From positions 1 through 8,060 of the forward strand of contig JAJRTM010000219.1 of the NCBI GenBank assembly GCA_024278285.1: a stretch of DNA of 8,060 nucleotides, given 5' to 3'. The stretch's first letter is position 1, and the number at the start of each line of letters is the position of its first letter. Of this stretch, positions 1 through 6,432 are shown in pieces. This DNA is from Planctomycetota bacterium. GTDB lineage: Bacteria; Planctomycetota; Planctomycetia; Planctomycetales; Planctomycetaceae. A program made the translations under genes and the position numbers. The notes beneath the pieces were generated by a model that saw nothing but the letters and a program-made list of their open reading frames with translations, was not told the DNA's origin and searched no databases.

Positions 1-72
1 TGATAAAGGAGATATCTACAAATTGTGCCAATTGAAAGTTCCTATTCGAGAACCGATTCCAATTTCTATCGT

Positions 73-94
73 AAAAACACTGGCATAGCCAGTG
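73..94 (-). terminator. Probable rho-independent terminator of the DUF1080 gene
   Basis: On the minus strand a perfect 7-bp stem (CACTGGC/GCCAGTG, loop TAT, at 78-94) is followed directly by TTTTT. It lies about 60 bases past the stop codon of the minus-strand DUF1080 gene, so it is well placed to end that transcript. The 11-mer CAGTGGCACCC at 90-100 recurs at 129-139, which suggests the hairpin is one copy of a dispersed repeat that happens to work as a terminator. The remaining left-edge bases (1-72) hold nothing I recognise. Confidence 0.6.
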
Positions 95-155
95 GCACCC
101 AAATTTAACAACAATCAAGTCATTTCGTCAGTGGCACCCGGCGATTCCTTTTTGT

Positions 156-1445
156 TTACAATTCCAGAACCCAGATATTTCGGAATTGAAGTTTGTCGCC
201 GTGGTATTGCAGCAACAGGGGGAGTTTGTCTGCATGTTTTTTGTAAGGCGGGCGTTTGGTATGATCTGTTGGTCCTGTTAACTCAACCGCATCGTGTACC
301 AGGATGCCGTTGTGCGTCATGCTGATTGTCACAGGTTTGGTTAATTTGCCGGCCTTGTCGAAATGTGGTCTGTGAAAAGTCACATCAAAAACTTCCCATT
401 CGCCCGGCTCACGGCACGCATTCACCAAAGGCGGATACTGACCATAAATCGCAGCCGCCTGACCATCGGCGTAAATCTTCGTATGATTATTGTGTGAGTT
501 GAATATCTGCACCTCGTACAGATTCATCAAATAGACGCCGCTGTTGCCGTGGCTCTTGGCATCAGGAATACGCCATTCCACATGCACTTTGCAGTCACCA
601 AACGCTTGTCGGGTTGTCAAATCCCCTTCGAGCGTTTCCATAACACCCTCTTTGATCACCCACGGACCTCCCTGCCATTGATCGAGACTTGAGCCATCAA
701 ACAACACAACAGCACCTTTGGGTGGCATGCCCGATTCAGTCAATGATTCTAAACTTTTTGGCTGAACAATCTTAGGATGAAGCCGCTTAACATCGTGAAT
801 TTTTTCCGAAATCACAGGCTGCACCGAATCTGCCAGTTCCTGAATTTCGATATCTTTGAACAGCACGTGCATCTTTTGTCCGCCATGCAACTGTAGCCCC
901 AAATAGCCTTTACGAAATCCGGGATCATCCTTCAACTTTGCAGTAACATGACCATTAACCGTAACGGTCACATTGCCGCCGATCACAGTCACGGTCATTT
1001 CGTTCCACTCTTTCTGTTTGTAGAAATCTTTGGTCTCTTCCAGCTTCGGCTTCACAACCCAGGCTCGGCCCAAGGTTTCATACAAGCCACCAATATGCTC
1101 ACCCTCTGCATTGATTTCAGCCTGAAATCCTTTGACCGTAACAACATGATCGACCTTCTTCACACGAAAATAAAAGCCGCTGTTCCCTTCCAGCGATTTG
1201 TATTTCATGCGAATAACGAAATCGCCATACTGTTTTTCAGAGAGTAAAATCCCATGACGTTTTTCTGTTTTTTCCTGACTCCCCACAATCGCACCGTCAA
1301 CCACTTTCCACGTTCCGCCGGGAAGTGCATTCCAGTTTTTGAGAGTCTTACCATCAAATAACGGAACAAAACTCTCTGCAGCGAATAAAGGTGTTCCAAA
1401 GATCGCAAGAATAAACGGTAGCAGAATCGCCAGTTTCCAATTCAT
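156..1445 (-). CDS. Secreted protein with two DUF1080 (3-keto-disaccharide hydrolase) domains
   Basis: A 429-residue exported protein with two copies of the DUF1080/PF06439 beta-sandwich, a concanavalin-like fold found in very many planctomycete paralogues and linked to hydrolysis of 3-keto-glycosides. Residues 1-23 form a signal peptide (K4, hydrophobic run LAILLPFILAIF, then a cut near FAA/ES). Domain 1 spans about 26-203, opening with LFDGKTLKNW (29-38) and carrying GNSGFYFR (88-95). Domain 2 spans about 246-429, opening with LFDGSSLDQW (248-257), carrying GNSGVYL (300-306) and ending in FRNIWVLEL as family members do. A linker at 204-245 joins them. Single-domain proteins are common, so this is a tandem arrangement; domain 2 keeps more of the typical family sequence. 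The ATG has an AAGGGA ribosome site six bases upstream (1452-1457). Substrate cannot be read from sequence; a pure carbohydrate-binding role is possible for domain 1. Confidence 0.9.
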   Translation of the reverse strand: MNWKLAILLPFILAIFGTPLFAAESFVPLFDGKTLKNWNALPGGTWKVVDGAIVGSQEKTEKRHGILLSEKQYGDFVIRMKYKSLEGNSGFYFRVKKVDHVVTVKGFQAEINAEGEHIGGLYETLGRAWVVKPKLEETKDFYKQKEWNEMTVTVIGGNVTVTVNGHVTAKLKDDPGFRKGYLGLQLHGGQKMHVLFKDIEIQELADSVQPVISEKIHDVKRLHPKIVQPKSLESLTESGMPPKGAVVLFDGSSLDQWQGGPWVIKEGVMETLEGDLTTRQAFGDCKVHVEWRIPDAKSHGNSGVYLMNLYEVQIFNSHNNHTKIYADGQAAAIYGQYPPLVNACREPGEWEVFDVTFHRPHFDKAGKLTKPVTISMTHNGILVHDAVELTGPTDHTKRPPYKKHADKLPLLLQYHGDKLQFRNIWVLEL

Positions 1446-1514
1446 GATTTTTCCCTTATATAAAGATCATTTGCAGCAACAGAGGCGAGGCGGGCCAGTG
1501 ATGGTCCTGGTAAA

Positions 1515-1600
1515 TATGCGGTACGCTTCCGCGCACTCAGCAAGTAGGTATGCTCAGACAATCCCGTTCAGGGTTGTCTGAGTGCCGTCAGGCACCCGAG
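1515..1600. repeat. Cluster of hairpins, some mutually exclusive
   Basis: The strongest hairpin is 1553-1582: CTCAGACAA pairs with TTGTCTGAG, then past one bulged T, CCC pairs with GGG around the loop GTTCA. A second hairpin, GTGCC/GGCAC with loop GTCA (1582-1595), shares its first base with the end of the first. A competing pairing joins CACTCAG (1534-1540) to CTGAGTG (1578-1584), so the folds cannot all form together. GCGG/CCGC around 1518-1531 is another small stem. Read on the minus strand this is the leader of the DUF1080 gene, so it could be a regulatory RNA, but it may equally be repeat debris. Confidence 0.45.
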
Positions 1601-1706
1601 GGTGGTCCCGAACGGTTTGCAGAACCTCATTCGTCTCTACGATCAAAACCGAACTGTTAGAATACCAATCAGCAGAGAACAATGGAACTCGCAATATCAA
1701 CTCCTC

Positions 1707-1721
1707 TGGTCCGCAATAGCG
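1707..1721 (-). repeat. Truncated GTAG-type palindrome
   Basis: These 15 bases are identical to 6356-6370, part of the right arm of the perfect inverted repeat at 6301-6378. The copy breaks off before its final GACC and CTAC, and the sequence continues straight into a full palindrome at 1724. The 10 bases across the break (CGAAGTAGGG, 1720-1729) also occur at 6329-6338 inside the other element, so the two loci share more than the palindrome. Confidence 0.6.
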
Positions 1722-1723
1722 AA

Positions 1724-1744
1724 GTAGGGTACGCTGTGCGTACC
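1724..1744 (+). repeat. REP-like palindrome with GTAG head
   Basis: A GTAG head (1724-1727) is followed by a perfect 7-bp hairpin, GGTACGC/GCGTACC, around the loop TGT. The head-plus-hairpin design is that of REP sequences associated with RAYT transposases. It forms an inverted pair with the palindrome at 1806-1826, 61 bases away. Confidence 0.65.
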
Positions 1745-1805
1745 AAGCTTGCAGAGTAATAAATACTACAATGGCAATGTATATCCTCTAGCGTAAGTCA
1801 CAATT

Positions 1806-1826
1806 GGTGTGCACAGCACACCCTAC
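1806..1826 (-). repeat. REP-like palindrome with GTAG head, inverted partner
   Basis: On the minus strand a GTAG head (1826-1823) precedes the perfect hairpin GGTGTGC/GCACACC around loop TGT. The arms differ from those at 1724-1744 in two positions on each side, and both changes are compensated, so pairing is kept while sequence drifts. It lies 28 bases past the stop of the PhyH gene and reads in the same direction as that gene. Confidence 0.65.
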
Positions 1827-1854
1827 ACCGCTAACAGGATGACCTGTTTTCCAC

Positions 1855-2643
1855 TTACTCCTGGACAGGCAGAATTAGTTCTGGGAATTCTGCGGAGCGT
1901 GATCCTGGGACGGGAGAGTTCTTTGGTCCGTGGAAGGTGAATACGGGGGAGTATTTTGTTTTGTCGGTGTAATTACGTGTTGCTTTGTGGAAAGTTTGTG
2001 CGTGAAACAGTAACACATCGCGCGGCTGTAACTGCGCGGTAACGACGGTTTTCAGTAACTCCTGATTTTGAAAGAAGTCGGGGTCGAGAAATAGTCGATC
2101 ATCGAGTTGGTCTTCTGTGAATTGCATGCGGTGCGTGCCGGGCAGAACTTGCAGGCAGCCGTTTTGAAGATGCTCTTCATCGAGCGCGACCCAGACGCTG
2201 ATTAATTCCGGCTGAGTGAATCGCCAGAATCGTAAATCGCGATGCCAGCCGGTGTCGCTACTGAATCGTGGGTTTTTGGTCATCACACAATTATGATGTG
2301 CCAGCGGGCAGGAAACGGGCGTCCCCAACAATTTCTGCAACAGCTTCACTAAAGGAGGCCAGCAAACCCATTCCCGAAAAATTGGATCGCGAGAGATTGC
2401 CTGACGAAGCCTGCGGACCGTCTTGCCTCCTTCGCCCTCACGAGATTCGGGCGACCCGGGATATTTCACATCTGCTTCGTACTCCAACGGCTCGCGCATC
2501 GTCGCCACATCTTGCATCGCTGATGCTTTCATGCGTTCAATAAATGGTAACGGTGCAAATTCGCGCAGAATCAGATAGCCCTGTTTCTCAAATTGTAAAG
2601 AAAGGGCATCCAACTGATCGGGATCGGTTTTCATATTAGTCAT
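1855..2643 (-). CDS. Phytanoyl-CoA dioxygenase (PhyH) family protein
   Basis: A 262-residue cytoplasmic protein of the PhyH family, non-haem Fe(II)/2-oxoglutarate oxygenases that hydroxylate small molecules or acyl chains. The iron ligands are readable: H134 and D136 in GWHRDLRFW, and the distal histidine H219 in LLFHAQTFHKATRN. NGCLQVLPGTH (161-171) is the usual strand and turn between them. Length fits the family. Eleven residues after the distal histidine, where human PhyH and ectoine hydroxylase carry the arginine that holds 2-oxoglutarate, this protein has K230; lysine can do the job in other 2OG enzymes, so activity is still plausible. The chosen ATG has only a weak GAGA ribosome site; a second ATG three codons in is possible. 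It is divergent from infA and shows no operon partner, so the substrate is unknown. Confidence 0.88.
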   Translation of the reverse strand: MTNMKTDPDQLDALSLQFEKQGYLILREFAPLPFIERMKASAMQDVATMREPLEYEADVKYPGSPESREGEGGKTVRRLRQAISRDPIFREWVCWPPLVKLLQKLLGTPVSCPLAHHNCVMTKNPRFSSDTGWHRDLRFWRFTQPELISVWVALDEEHLQNGCLQVLPGTHRMQFTEDQLDDRLFLDPDFFQNQELLKTVVTAQLQPRDVLLFHAQTFHKATRNYTDKTKYSPVFTFHGPKNSPVPGSRSAEFPELILPVQE

Positions 2644-2701
2644 TGGGATTTCTCAATTTCAGCAGGCAAAGCAGGAGGCACGCTTATGCGAAACAAACAG
2701 G

Positions 2702-2732
2702 AATATCTCTGCTGCGTACTATTTCTTGTCAG
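2702..2732 (-). promoter_or_regulatory. Candidate promoter of the PhyH gene
   Basis: On the minus strand CTGACA (2732-2727) resembles a -35 box and GATATT (2707-2702) a -10 box, with a rather long 19-base spacer. It is the best sigma-70-like pair I found upstream of the gene, but the -10 is only a four-of-six match. Confidence 0.22.
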
Positions 2733-2846
2733 GCTATGATTATGACCAATTTGGCGAAAAGGGGAACCGTTTTTCCGTTTGCGATTGGATCATTTTTGTA
2801 TAAGTCGATACAATCGATGGCGAACAAATTCTGTTTTGGGGGATTG

Positions 2847-2877
2847 TTGATGCGATTATCCCCTCTGTTTTTAATAT
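2847..2877 (+). promoter_or_regulatory. Candidate infA promoter
   Basis: TTGATG (2847-2852) and TAATAT (2872-2877) form a sigma-70-like pair with a 19-base spacer, predicting a start near 2884 and a 5' leader of about 30 bases that includes the AAGGGAG ribosome site at 2897-2903. A small palindrome, TCGAT-ACA-ATCGA (2805-2817), lies upstream and could be a protein site. The long spacer lowers confidence. Confidence 0.3.
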
Positions 2878-2910
2878 GGTCCGCATCGCTAACATTAAGG
2901 GAGCATTGGT

Positions 2911-3132
<222 letters not shown>

Positions 3133-3184
3133 TCGTTCGTTCCGTTTAGAATTTCCCGCCGCGTCTCACCTGCTGTTTCCCCTC

Positions 3185-3661
3185 ATGCCGACAAAATCTC
3201 CTGCAAAAAATCACTTGGAAGTTCAGCTATTTACCGATGGTGCCTGCAAGGGAAACCCCGGGCCGGGAGGTTGGGGGTATATTCTTCGCCATATTGAATC
3301 GGGAAAAGAAAGCGAAGCATCCGGCGGCGAAGCAAACACCACAAATAACCGAATGGAATTGCAAGCGGTGATCGAAGGCTTGCACGCCTTAACACGCCCG
3401 GTTCATGTGGAAGTGATTACCGACAGTCAGTATGTTTCCAAAGGATCGACCGAGTGGATTCACGGCTGGAAGCGAAATGGCTGGAAGCGAAAAGTGAAAG
3501 GGCAACTCAAGCCGGTTAAAAATGAAGAGCACTGGCGAGCTTTGGACGAGTTGCTGTCTAAGCATCAGGTAACATTCACTTGGGTCCGCGGACACGAAGG
3601 CCACCCGGAAAACGAACGCTGCGACGAACTGGCGGTCGAAGCGGCTGCAAAAATGGCTTAA
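3185..3661 (+). CDS. rnhA: Ribonuclease HI
   Basis: A 158-residue RNase HI, which cuts the RNA strand of RNA:DNA hybrids (R-loops, primers) in the cytoplasm. The catalytic set is complete: D18 in [11 protein letters not shown]58 in NRMELQAV, D80 in TDSQYV, and D147 with loop histidine H137 in [16 protein letters not shown]. The basic protrusion seen in E. coli-type enzymes is present ([20 protein letters not shown], about 94-113). I prefer the ATG at 3185 because it gives the normal family length. A GTG at 3104 in the same frame would add 27 residues that overlap the end of infA and match nothing in the family. Neither start has a clear ribosome site, which is common in planctomycetes. It lies 52 bases after infA, probably on the same transcript. 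Confidence 0.95.
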   Translation: MPTKSPAKNHLEVQLFTDGACKGNPGPGGWGYILRHIESGKESEASGGEANTTNNRMELQAVIEGLHALTRPVHVEVITDSQYVSKGSTEWIHGWKRNGWKRKVKGQLKPVKNEEHWRALDELLSKHQVTFTWVRGHEGHPENERCDELAVEAAAKMA

Positions 3662-3689
3662 TTTCGTGCATCTTCAATCCTTATTTTTG

Positions 3690-3767
3690 GGGTTGGTATA
3701 TCGAAAGAGTGCGACAACGGAGCACGGACCATGAAAGTCCAACCCTCAATTTAAGGCCTGAAAAGGC
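3690..3767 (+). other. Possible structured RNA or 3' UTR after rnhA
   Basis: The gap between rnhA and the terminator hairpin has nested pairing potential. GGGTTGG (3690-3696) can close on CCAACCC (3739-3745). Inside it GTGC (3709-3712) pairs with GCAC (3722-3725), and GGAC (3726-3729) with GTCC (3737-3740), the last sharing two bases with the closing stem. After it comes GCCT-GAAA-AGGC (3756-3767), a short stem capped by a GNRA tetraloop. I match it to no known RNA family, and short stems like these can arise by chance. Confidence 0.2.
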
Positions 3768-3802
3768 ACTAGCTGAGTATCGCCAGTTTCAAAAAGAAGA
3801 AA

Positions 3803-3836
3803 CCCGATGATTAATCGATGAGGATTAACCATCGGG
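3803..3836 (-). terminator. Terminator hairpin between convergent rnhA and HNH genes
   Basis: Two 14-base arms (3803-3816 and 3823-3836) pair at 13 of 14 positions around the loop GATGAG. On the minus strand the stem is followed by TTTCTTCTTTTT, a tolerable U-tract, and it sits 30 bases past the HNH stop codon. On the plus strand no T-run follows, so for rnhA it would be at most a weak or structural stop. Confidence 0.75.
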
Positions 3837-3865
3837 CCAGATTGAAAAAAACAATTCAGAAGTTG

Positions 3866-4462
3866 TTACTCCTGCAATTCGACATCCCAGTAGGCATCGC
3901 TGATGAATCGCGACCAACTACTGATACGATGTTGCGGGACATCGAACAGATGTGTCCACTTCGGACGCACCGGCTTTTTTCTCAACTTCATACTGGCTTG
4001 TTTCGGGGTTCGTCCCCCTTTTTTCGTATTGCATTTAATACAGGCCAGCACGCAGTTTTCCCAGCTTGATCCCCCCTGTTGCGAACGCGGAGTAACGTGA
4101 TCGATAGTCAGGTCAGAACTTTGCGGCTTGCATCCACAATACTGGCAGCGGAATCCGTCTCTGCGAAACAGGTTTCGCCGGGAGAAAGTGACCGTTTGCC
4201 TAGGGACTTTGGAGTAGTTCTGTAGAACGACAATATCAGGAAGCAAAATTTCCTTCTCGACCGTGCGCACAACCGCATCGCCTGTCTGAGTAGGAATGTT
4301 CGACCAATCCTCCCAGCAGTAAGTTTGAAAATCTTGTGGGTCAACAACTTTCACCGTTCCGTTCCAAAGCATGATCAAACAGCGAGCCGCGGTTGCAACA
4401 TGCACCGGCTGCCAAGCTTTGTTCAGGACCAGTGTTGGTCTTGTTAATACAACATTTTGCAT
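3866..4462 (-). CDS. Stand-alone HNH endonuclease family protein
   Basis: A 198-residue protein of the chromosomal HNH family common in planctomycetes and cyanobacteria (COG1403-like). The N-terminal part carries the family block [21 protein letters not shown] (12-32, written here with its flanks) and a region ending in [10 protein letters not shown]. The nuclease follows: CxxC at C106/C109 (FRCQYCG), D121-H122 in [11 protein letters not shown]136, then CxxCN at C141/C144/N145 and K148. All zinc-binding and catalytic positions of an HNH/McrA fold are present, so it should be an active nicking or cutting enzyme, but its target and role are unknown. No methylase or toxin partner adjoins it, which argues against a restriction system. 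The ATG at 4462 is preferred over one at 4486 because it has an AAAGGA site and the upstream ATG falls at the predicted transcription start. Confidence 0.88.
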   Translation of the reverse strand: MQNVVLTRPTLVLNKAWQPVHVATAARCLIMLWNGTVKVVDPQDFQTYCWEDWSNIPTQTGDAVVRTVEKEILLPDIVVLQNYSKVPRQTVTFSRRNLFRRDGFRCQYCGCKPQSSDLTIDHVTPRSQQGGSSWENCVLACIKCNTKKGGRTPKQASMKLRKKPVRPKWTHLFDVPQHRISSWSRFISDAYWDVELQE

Positions 4463-4467
4463 AATAT

Positions 4468-4473
4468 TCCTTT
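4468..4473 (-). promoter_or_regulatory. Ribosome binding site fixing the HNH start
   Basis: AAAGGA on the minus strand lies five bases before the ATG at 4462. The longer in-frame start at 4486 has no such site, so this decides the start. Confidence 0.65.
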
Positions 4474-4489
4474 CGGGAACTCTCATTCC

Positions 4490-4518
4490 ATTCTCGGCTT
4501 CCCGGAATTCATCGTCAA
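4490..4518 (-). promoter_or_regulatory. Promoter of the HNH gene with overlapping palindrome
   Basis: On the minus strand TTGACG (4518-4513) and GAGAAT (4495-4490) are separated by exactly 17 bases, giving a predicted start near 4483 and a leader of about 20 bases that contains the AAAGGA site. The palindrome AACCG-TTAT-CGGTT (4517-4530) touches the -35 box and is placed like an operator. Confidence 0.5.
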
Positions 4519-4546
4519 CCGTTATCGGTTATTTCTTTGATTTGTT

Positions 4547-4568
4547 TTTCGTGAAGATTTCGTGAAGA
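4547..4568. repeat. Exact tandem 11-mer upstream of the HNH promoter
   Basis: TTTCGTGAAGA occurs twice without a gap (4547-4557 and 4558-4568), about 30-50 bases upstream of the HNH -35 box. One helical turn apart, such copies would present the same face to a bound regulator. It may instead be a chance slippage duplication. Confidence 0.6.
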
Positions 4569-4665
4569 GATTGTAAATAACACCACGGATTTCGATCACA
4601 ACAATTGAAATAACTCTACTTTTGAGCGGTAAAAGCGACTTGTGCCTGAATATTCACGAAGCCGA

Positions 4666-5760
4666 TTATTCTTTGGAACCGTCAGATTTGCTCGCATATT
4701 TTTCTATGATCGCGACCGCCTGATCGGTCCCTTCATTACCCAGACACGTCTTTTCTATCTGAGTTCGATACTCCTGCAGATGATCGAGAAAGTTTTTGAG
4801 ATCGTTTCTTGAAAAGCGTTCCAGCGTCACGAAGTTGCCACATTTCATCTCTCGTAAAAAGTGAGCGTTGATGAGTTGCTCGTGATGCCAGGTTTCGGGA
4901 ATGGCCAAGACCGGCTTGCCCAGGTACATGCACTCGCCCAGCAGTTGATTCCCGGCTGCACTGACAACCCCGATGCAGTTAGCCATATCGTCCACAAACT
5001 GAATCGGATCAATCTGATGAAACGAGAGATTTCCTAACGCAGGCTGTTCTCCCAGACCGTAAACTTTCACAGGTAACGGCGAGCAGGAAAGCTCCTTCAC
5101 AACACGTTTCGGCGTATTCTTTCTCAGGTACGAAAGAAGATAATTCCCCTGCGTTGTCTGACGGTTTCGTACTTCTGGACGAATCATCGGCCCCAGCGAT
5201 ATCGCTCGTTGTTTCCATTCCGGTTTCAGTTCCGCGATGAAGAATGAGGAAATCATTGAGATCTCCTGTTCGGTATAATGCAGCCGAACTGCGACCCGCA
5301 TCAACTTGGCGAACAGTTGTAACTTCGCGGGCAAAATAGAAAGATCGTATGCGAGCAGAAAATGTTGATGGGTTAAACTCAAAAAAGGCAGGCCACATCG
5401 CAACGCTGCCCGCGAAAGCCCCGGTTCAAAATCAGTCAGAATAACATCCGGTTGATGCTCGTGAATTTCCTGTTCCAACTGCTTGATCAACTTATTCAAC
5501 ACAAAAAAACGATATCGCAGCCCTTGATAAATCGTCTTGAAAAGATGCAGACGTTTTTTTACATAATGAAACTTCATTCCCGGTATCTGAACGAGTCGCA
5601 CATCGCTGGCGTCGCTGTAATTTTCAGCTAGAAATTGATACGCCTCTCCCGGAGCAAACAGTGTGACCTGATGCCGATCCCGAATCCGCTCGACGACAGA
5701 ACGAATCCGCGTCGCATGACCACGCCCTTCTCCCGACATGCTCATGAAGATCTTCGCCAC
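4666..5760 (-). CDS. GT-B glycosyltransferase, MJ1255/COG1819-like
   Basis: A 364-residue GT-B fold protein related to the MJ1255 family and more distantly to MurG, which transfer sugars from nucleotide donors. The N-terminal domain opens with the glycine loop [11 protein letters not shown] (8-18) expected at the acceptor-side Rossmann fold. [11 protein letters not shown] lies mid-domain. The donor domain contains [10 protein letters not shown] (267-276), then GKPVLAIPE and [11 protein letters not shown] (293-303), matching the family pattern G-N-x-x-x-E, P and EQ-x-x-NA. No signal peptide is seen, so it is cytoplasmic or membrane-associated. The start is GTG; an AAGAAGGA site lies six bases upstream, and the nearby ATG at 5766 is out of frame. 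It is upstream of the HNH gene on the same strand, but that gene has its own promoter. Acceptor and donor sugars cannot be told. Confidence 0.85.
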   Translation of the reverse strand: MAKIFMSMSGEGRGHATRIRSVVERIRDRHQVTLFAPGEAYQFLAENYSDASDVRLVQIPGMKFHYVKKRLHLFKTIYQGLRYRFFVLNKLIKQLEQEIHEHQPDVILTDFEPGLSRAALRCGLPFLSLTHQHFLLAYDLSILPAKLQLFAKLMRVAVRLHYTEQEISMISSFFIAELKPEWKQRAISLGPMIRPEVRNRQTTQGNYLLSYLRKNTPKRVVKELSCSPLPVKVYGLGEQPALGNLSFHQIDPIQFVDDMANCIGVVSAAGNQLLGECMYLGKPVLAIPETWHHEQLINAHFLREMKCGNFVTLERFSRNDLKNFLDHLQEYRTQIEKTCLGNEGTDQAVAIIEKYASKSDGSKE

Positions 5761-5766
5761 GCTGCA

Positions 5767-5774
5767 TCCTTCTT
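5767..5774 (-). promoter_or_regulatory. Ribosome binding site supporting a GTG start
   Basis: AAGAAGGA on the minus strand lies six bases before the GTG at 5760. It is the strongest ribosome site in the window and decides the start of the glycosyltransferase. Confidence 0.75.
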
Positions 5775-5848
5775 ATCTCTAACGGTAAAAGTTTGCGAAC
5801 GGCTTGCAAATGATAGAAAAAATCAGTTTGGTTCCGGCTATCAGAATG

Positions 5849-5864
5849 AACCAGCCGTGCTGGG
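5849..5864 (+). repeat. 16-nt dispersed repeat, copy 1
   Basis: AACCAGCCGTGCTGGG here matches 7717-7732 at 15 of 16 positions. This copy contains the small hairpin CCAGC-CGT-GCTGG. It is intergenic, 89 bases upstream of the glycosyltransferase start. Confidence 0.55.
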
Positions 5865-6020
5865 TTATCGATGTTAGCTGTATTGCAACGCAGACTACGA
5901 ACTTTAATGCCGTAGGCTGGCATGCTGGTATCCATCAAATACGCTCTCCCAATTGTAGATCAGTTGCTGTAATCTAACCGTTTCGATTCATTCCTGCTAT
6001 CGAGCGCACCACTGAGCTGC

Positions 6021-6071
6021 GGTCAAACAATTACTGTCGTATCTCTGAGCCGTAGGAACTGTGCTTGCACC
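6021..6071 (+). repeat. 55-nt GTAG element, copy A (divergent)
   Basis: The element runs from GGTCAAACAATTACTG through ATCTCTG to a GTAG-headed palindrome at 6052-6071 with core GTGC-TT-GCAC. It aligns along its length with copy C (7859-7913) in the same direction and with copy B (6182-6239) in the opposite direction. The stretch between its ATCTCTG and GTAG is shorter than in B and C. Confidence 0.6.
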
Positions 6072-6181
6072 TATCAAATGTGGTTTCCAGCTTCATTGGT
6101 TTCATGCCGGTGAATCCATCGTCGGATCATAACTGTTCTCACTCTTTTCTGTTATGGAACGCAGTCCGGCACGCGAAGATG

Positions 6182-6239
6182 GGTGCAAGCACGCCATCCT
6201 ACGAAAAACGAAACAGATGTGACAGTTATTGTTTGGTCG
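6182..6239 (-). repeat. 55-nt GTAG element, copy B (inverted)
   Basis: Read on the minus strand it begins CGACCAAACAATAACTG, continues CACATCTG, then TTTTTC, and ends in a GTAG-headed palindrome (6202-6182) with core GTGC-TT-GCAC. The final 27 bases are the same as in copy C. With copy A it makes an inverted pair around a 110-base centre, a BIME-like arrangement. Confidence 0.65.
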
Positions 6240-6300
6240 ATGCTTACTTATTTTGTAACTATTCAGCGACGTTTAGTTTCTATAGGAATTTAGGTTGTTG

Positions 6301-6378
6301 GTAGGGTCCGCTATTGCGGACCACCGCACGAAGTAGGGGCATCCACCTTCCATCGTGGTCCGCAATAGCGGACCCTAC
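6301..6378. repeat. Perfect 24-bp inverted repeat of REP-like palindromes (BIME-like)
   Basis: Left arm 6301-6324 and right arm 6355-6378 are exact reverse complements around a 30-base centre. Each arm is itself a GTAG-headed hairpin, GGTCCGC/GCGGACC around loop TATT, so the unit can fold as two small hairpins or one long one. The centre contains CGAAGTAGGG (6329-6338), a further GTAG head without a palindrome, also seen at 1720-1729. It starts 104 bases past the stop of the SGNH gene and may also act in ending that transcript. Confidence 0.75.
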
Positions 6379-6408
6379 GCCAAAGCTGAATAGTTGCCTT
6401 ATTTTTTT

Positions 6409-6432
6409 CTTTCGCTGCGTCTTTGCGTGAAA
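6409..6432. repeat. Short dispersed repeat of the CTTTGCGT type
   Basis: The stretch contains GCGTCTTTGCGTGAAA, a pattern I know as a widely scattered low-complexity repeat in many bacterial genomes, where it yields spurious peptides such as HAKTQRKK. That peptide is indeed encoded here on the minus strand. There is only one copy in the window, so repetition is not shown directly. Confidence 0.35.

Larger units (their letters stand above)
1446..1854. other. Repeat-rich spacer between the DUF1080 and PhyH genes
   Basis: No convincing gene lies here. The segment nearest the DUF1080 start (about 1515-1600) is dense in hairpins, and the segment nearest the PhyH stop holds GTAG-headed palindromes; both are listed separately. 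A further 6-bp hairpin with a 4-base loop (AACAGG/CCTGTT, 1833-1848) lies just past the PhyH stop and, with the palindrome at 1806-1826, may limit readthrough, although there is no good T-run on the minus strand. Any promoter of the DUF1080 gene should also be in this spacer, but I could not pick one out. Confidence 0.6.

Noticed and set aside
2..88. Open plus-strand frame from the left edge to a TAG at 86-88 (28 codons), possibly the end of an upstream gene
   Set aside because: The peptide resembles no family I know and its stop falls within the terminator hairpin on a dispersed repeat; 28 codons is too short to support.
1446..1854. CRISPR array or attachment site in the repeat-rich spacer
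   Set aside because: The repeats are palindromes in inverted pairs, not regularly spaced direct repeats, and there is no integrase or tRNA gene nearby.
3701..3745. Resemblance of TCGAAAGAGTGCGAC to part of a c-di-GMP-I (GEMM) riboswitch
   Set aside because: The second helix, its tetraloop receptor and the conserved GCAAAGCC-like core are missing, and no gene follows on the plus strand.
3771..3780. CTGAGTA near GAAA as a hammerhead ribozyme core
   Set aside because: The required CUGANGA is not met and the three-helix layout cannot be drawn.
4463..4486. Longer HNH start at ATG 4486
   Set aside because: It lies at the predicted transcription start and lacks a ribosome site, whereas the ATG at 4462 has AAAGGA at good spacing.
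5009..5398. A 129-codon open frame on the same strand as the glycosyltransferase
   Set aside because: It lies wholly within the glycosyltransferase gene in another frame, has low-complexity Ser/Thr/Arg composition and no family features.
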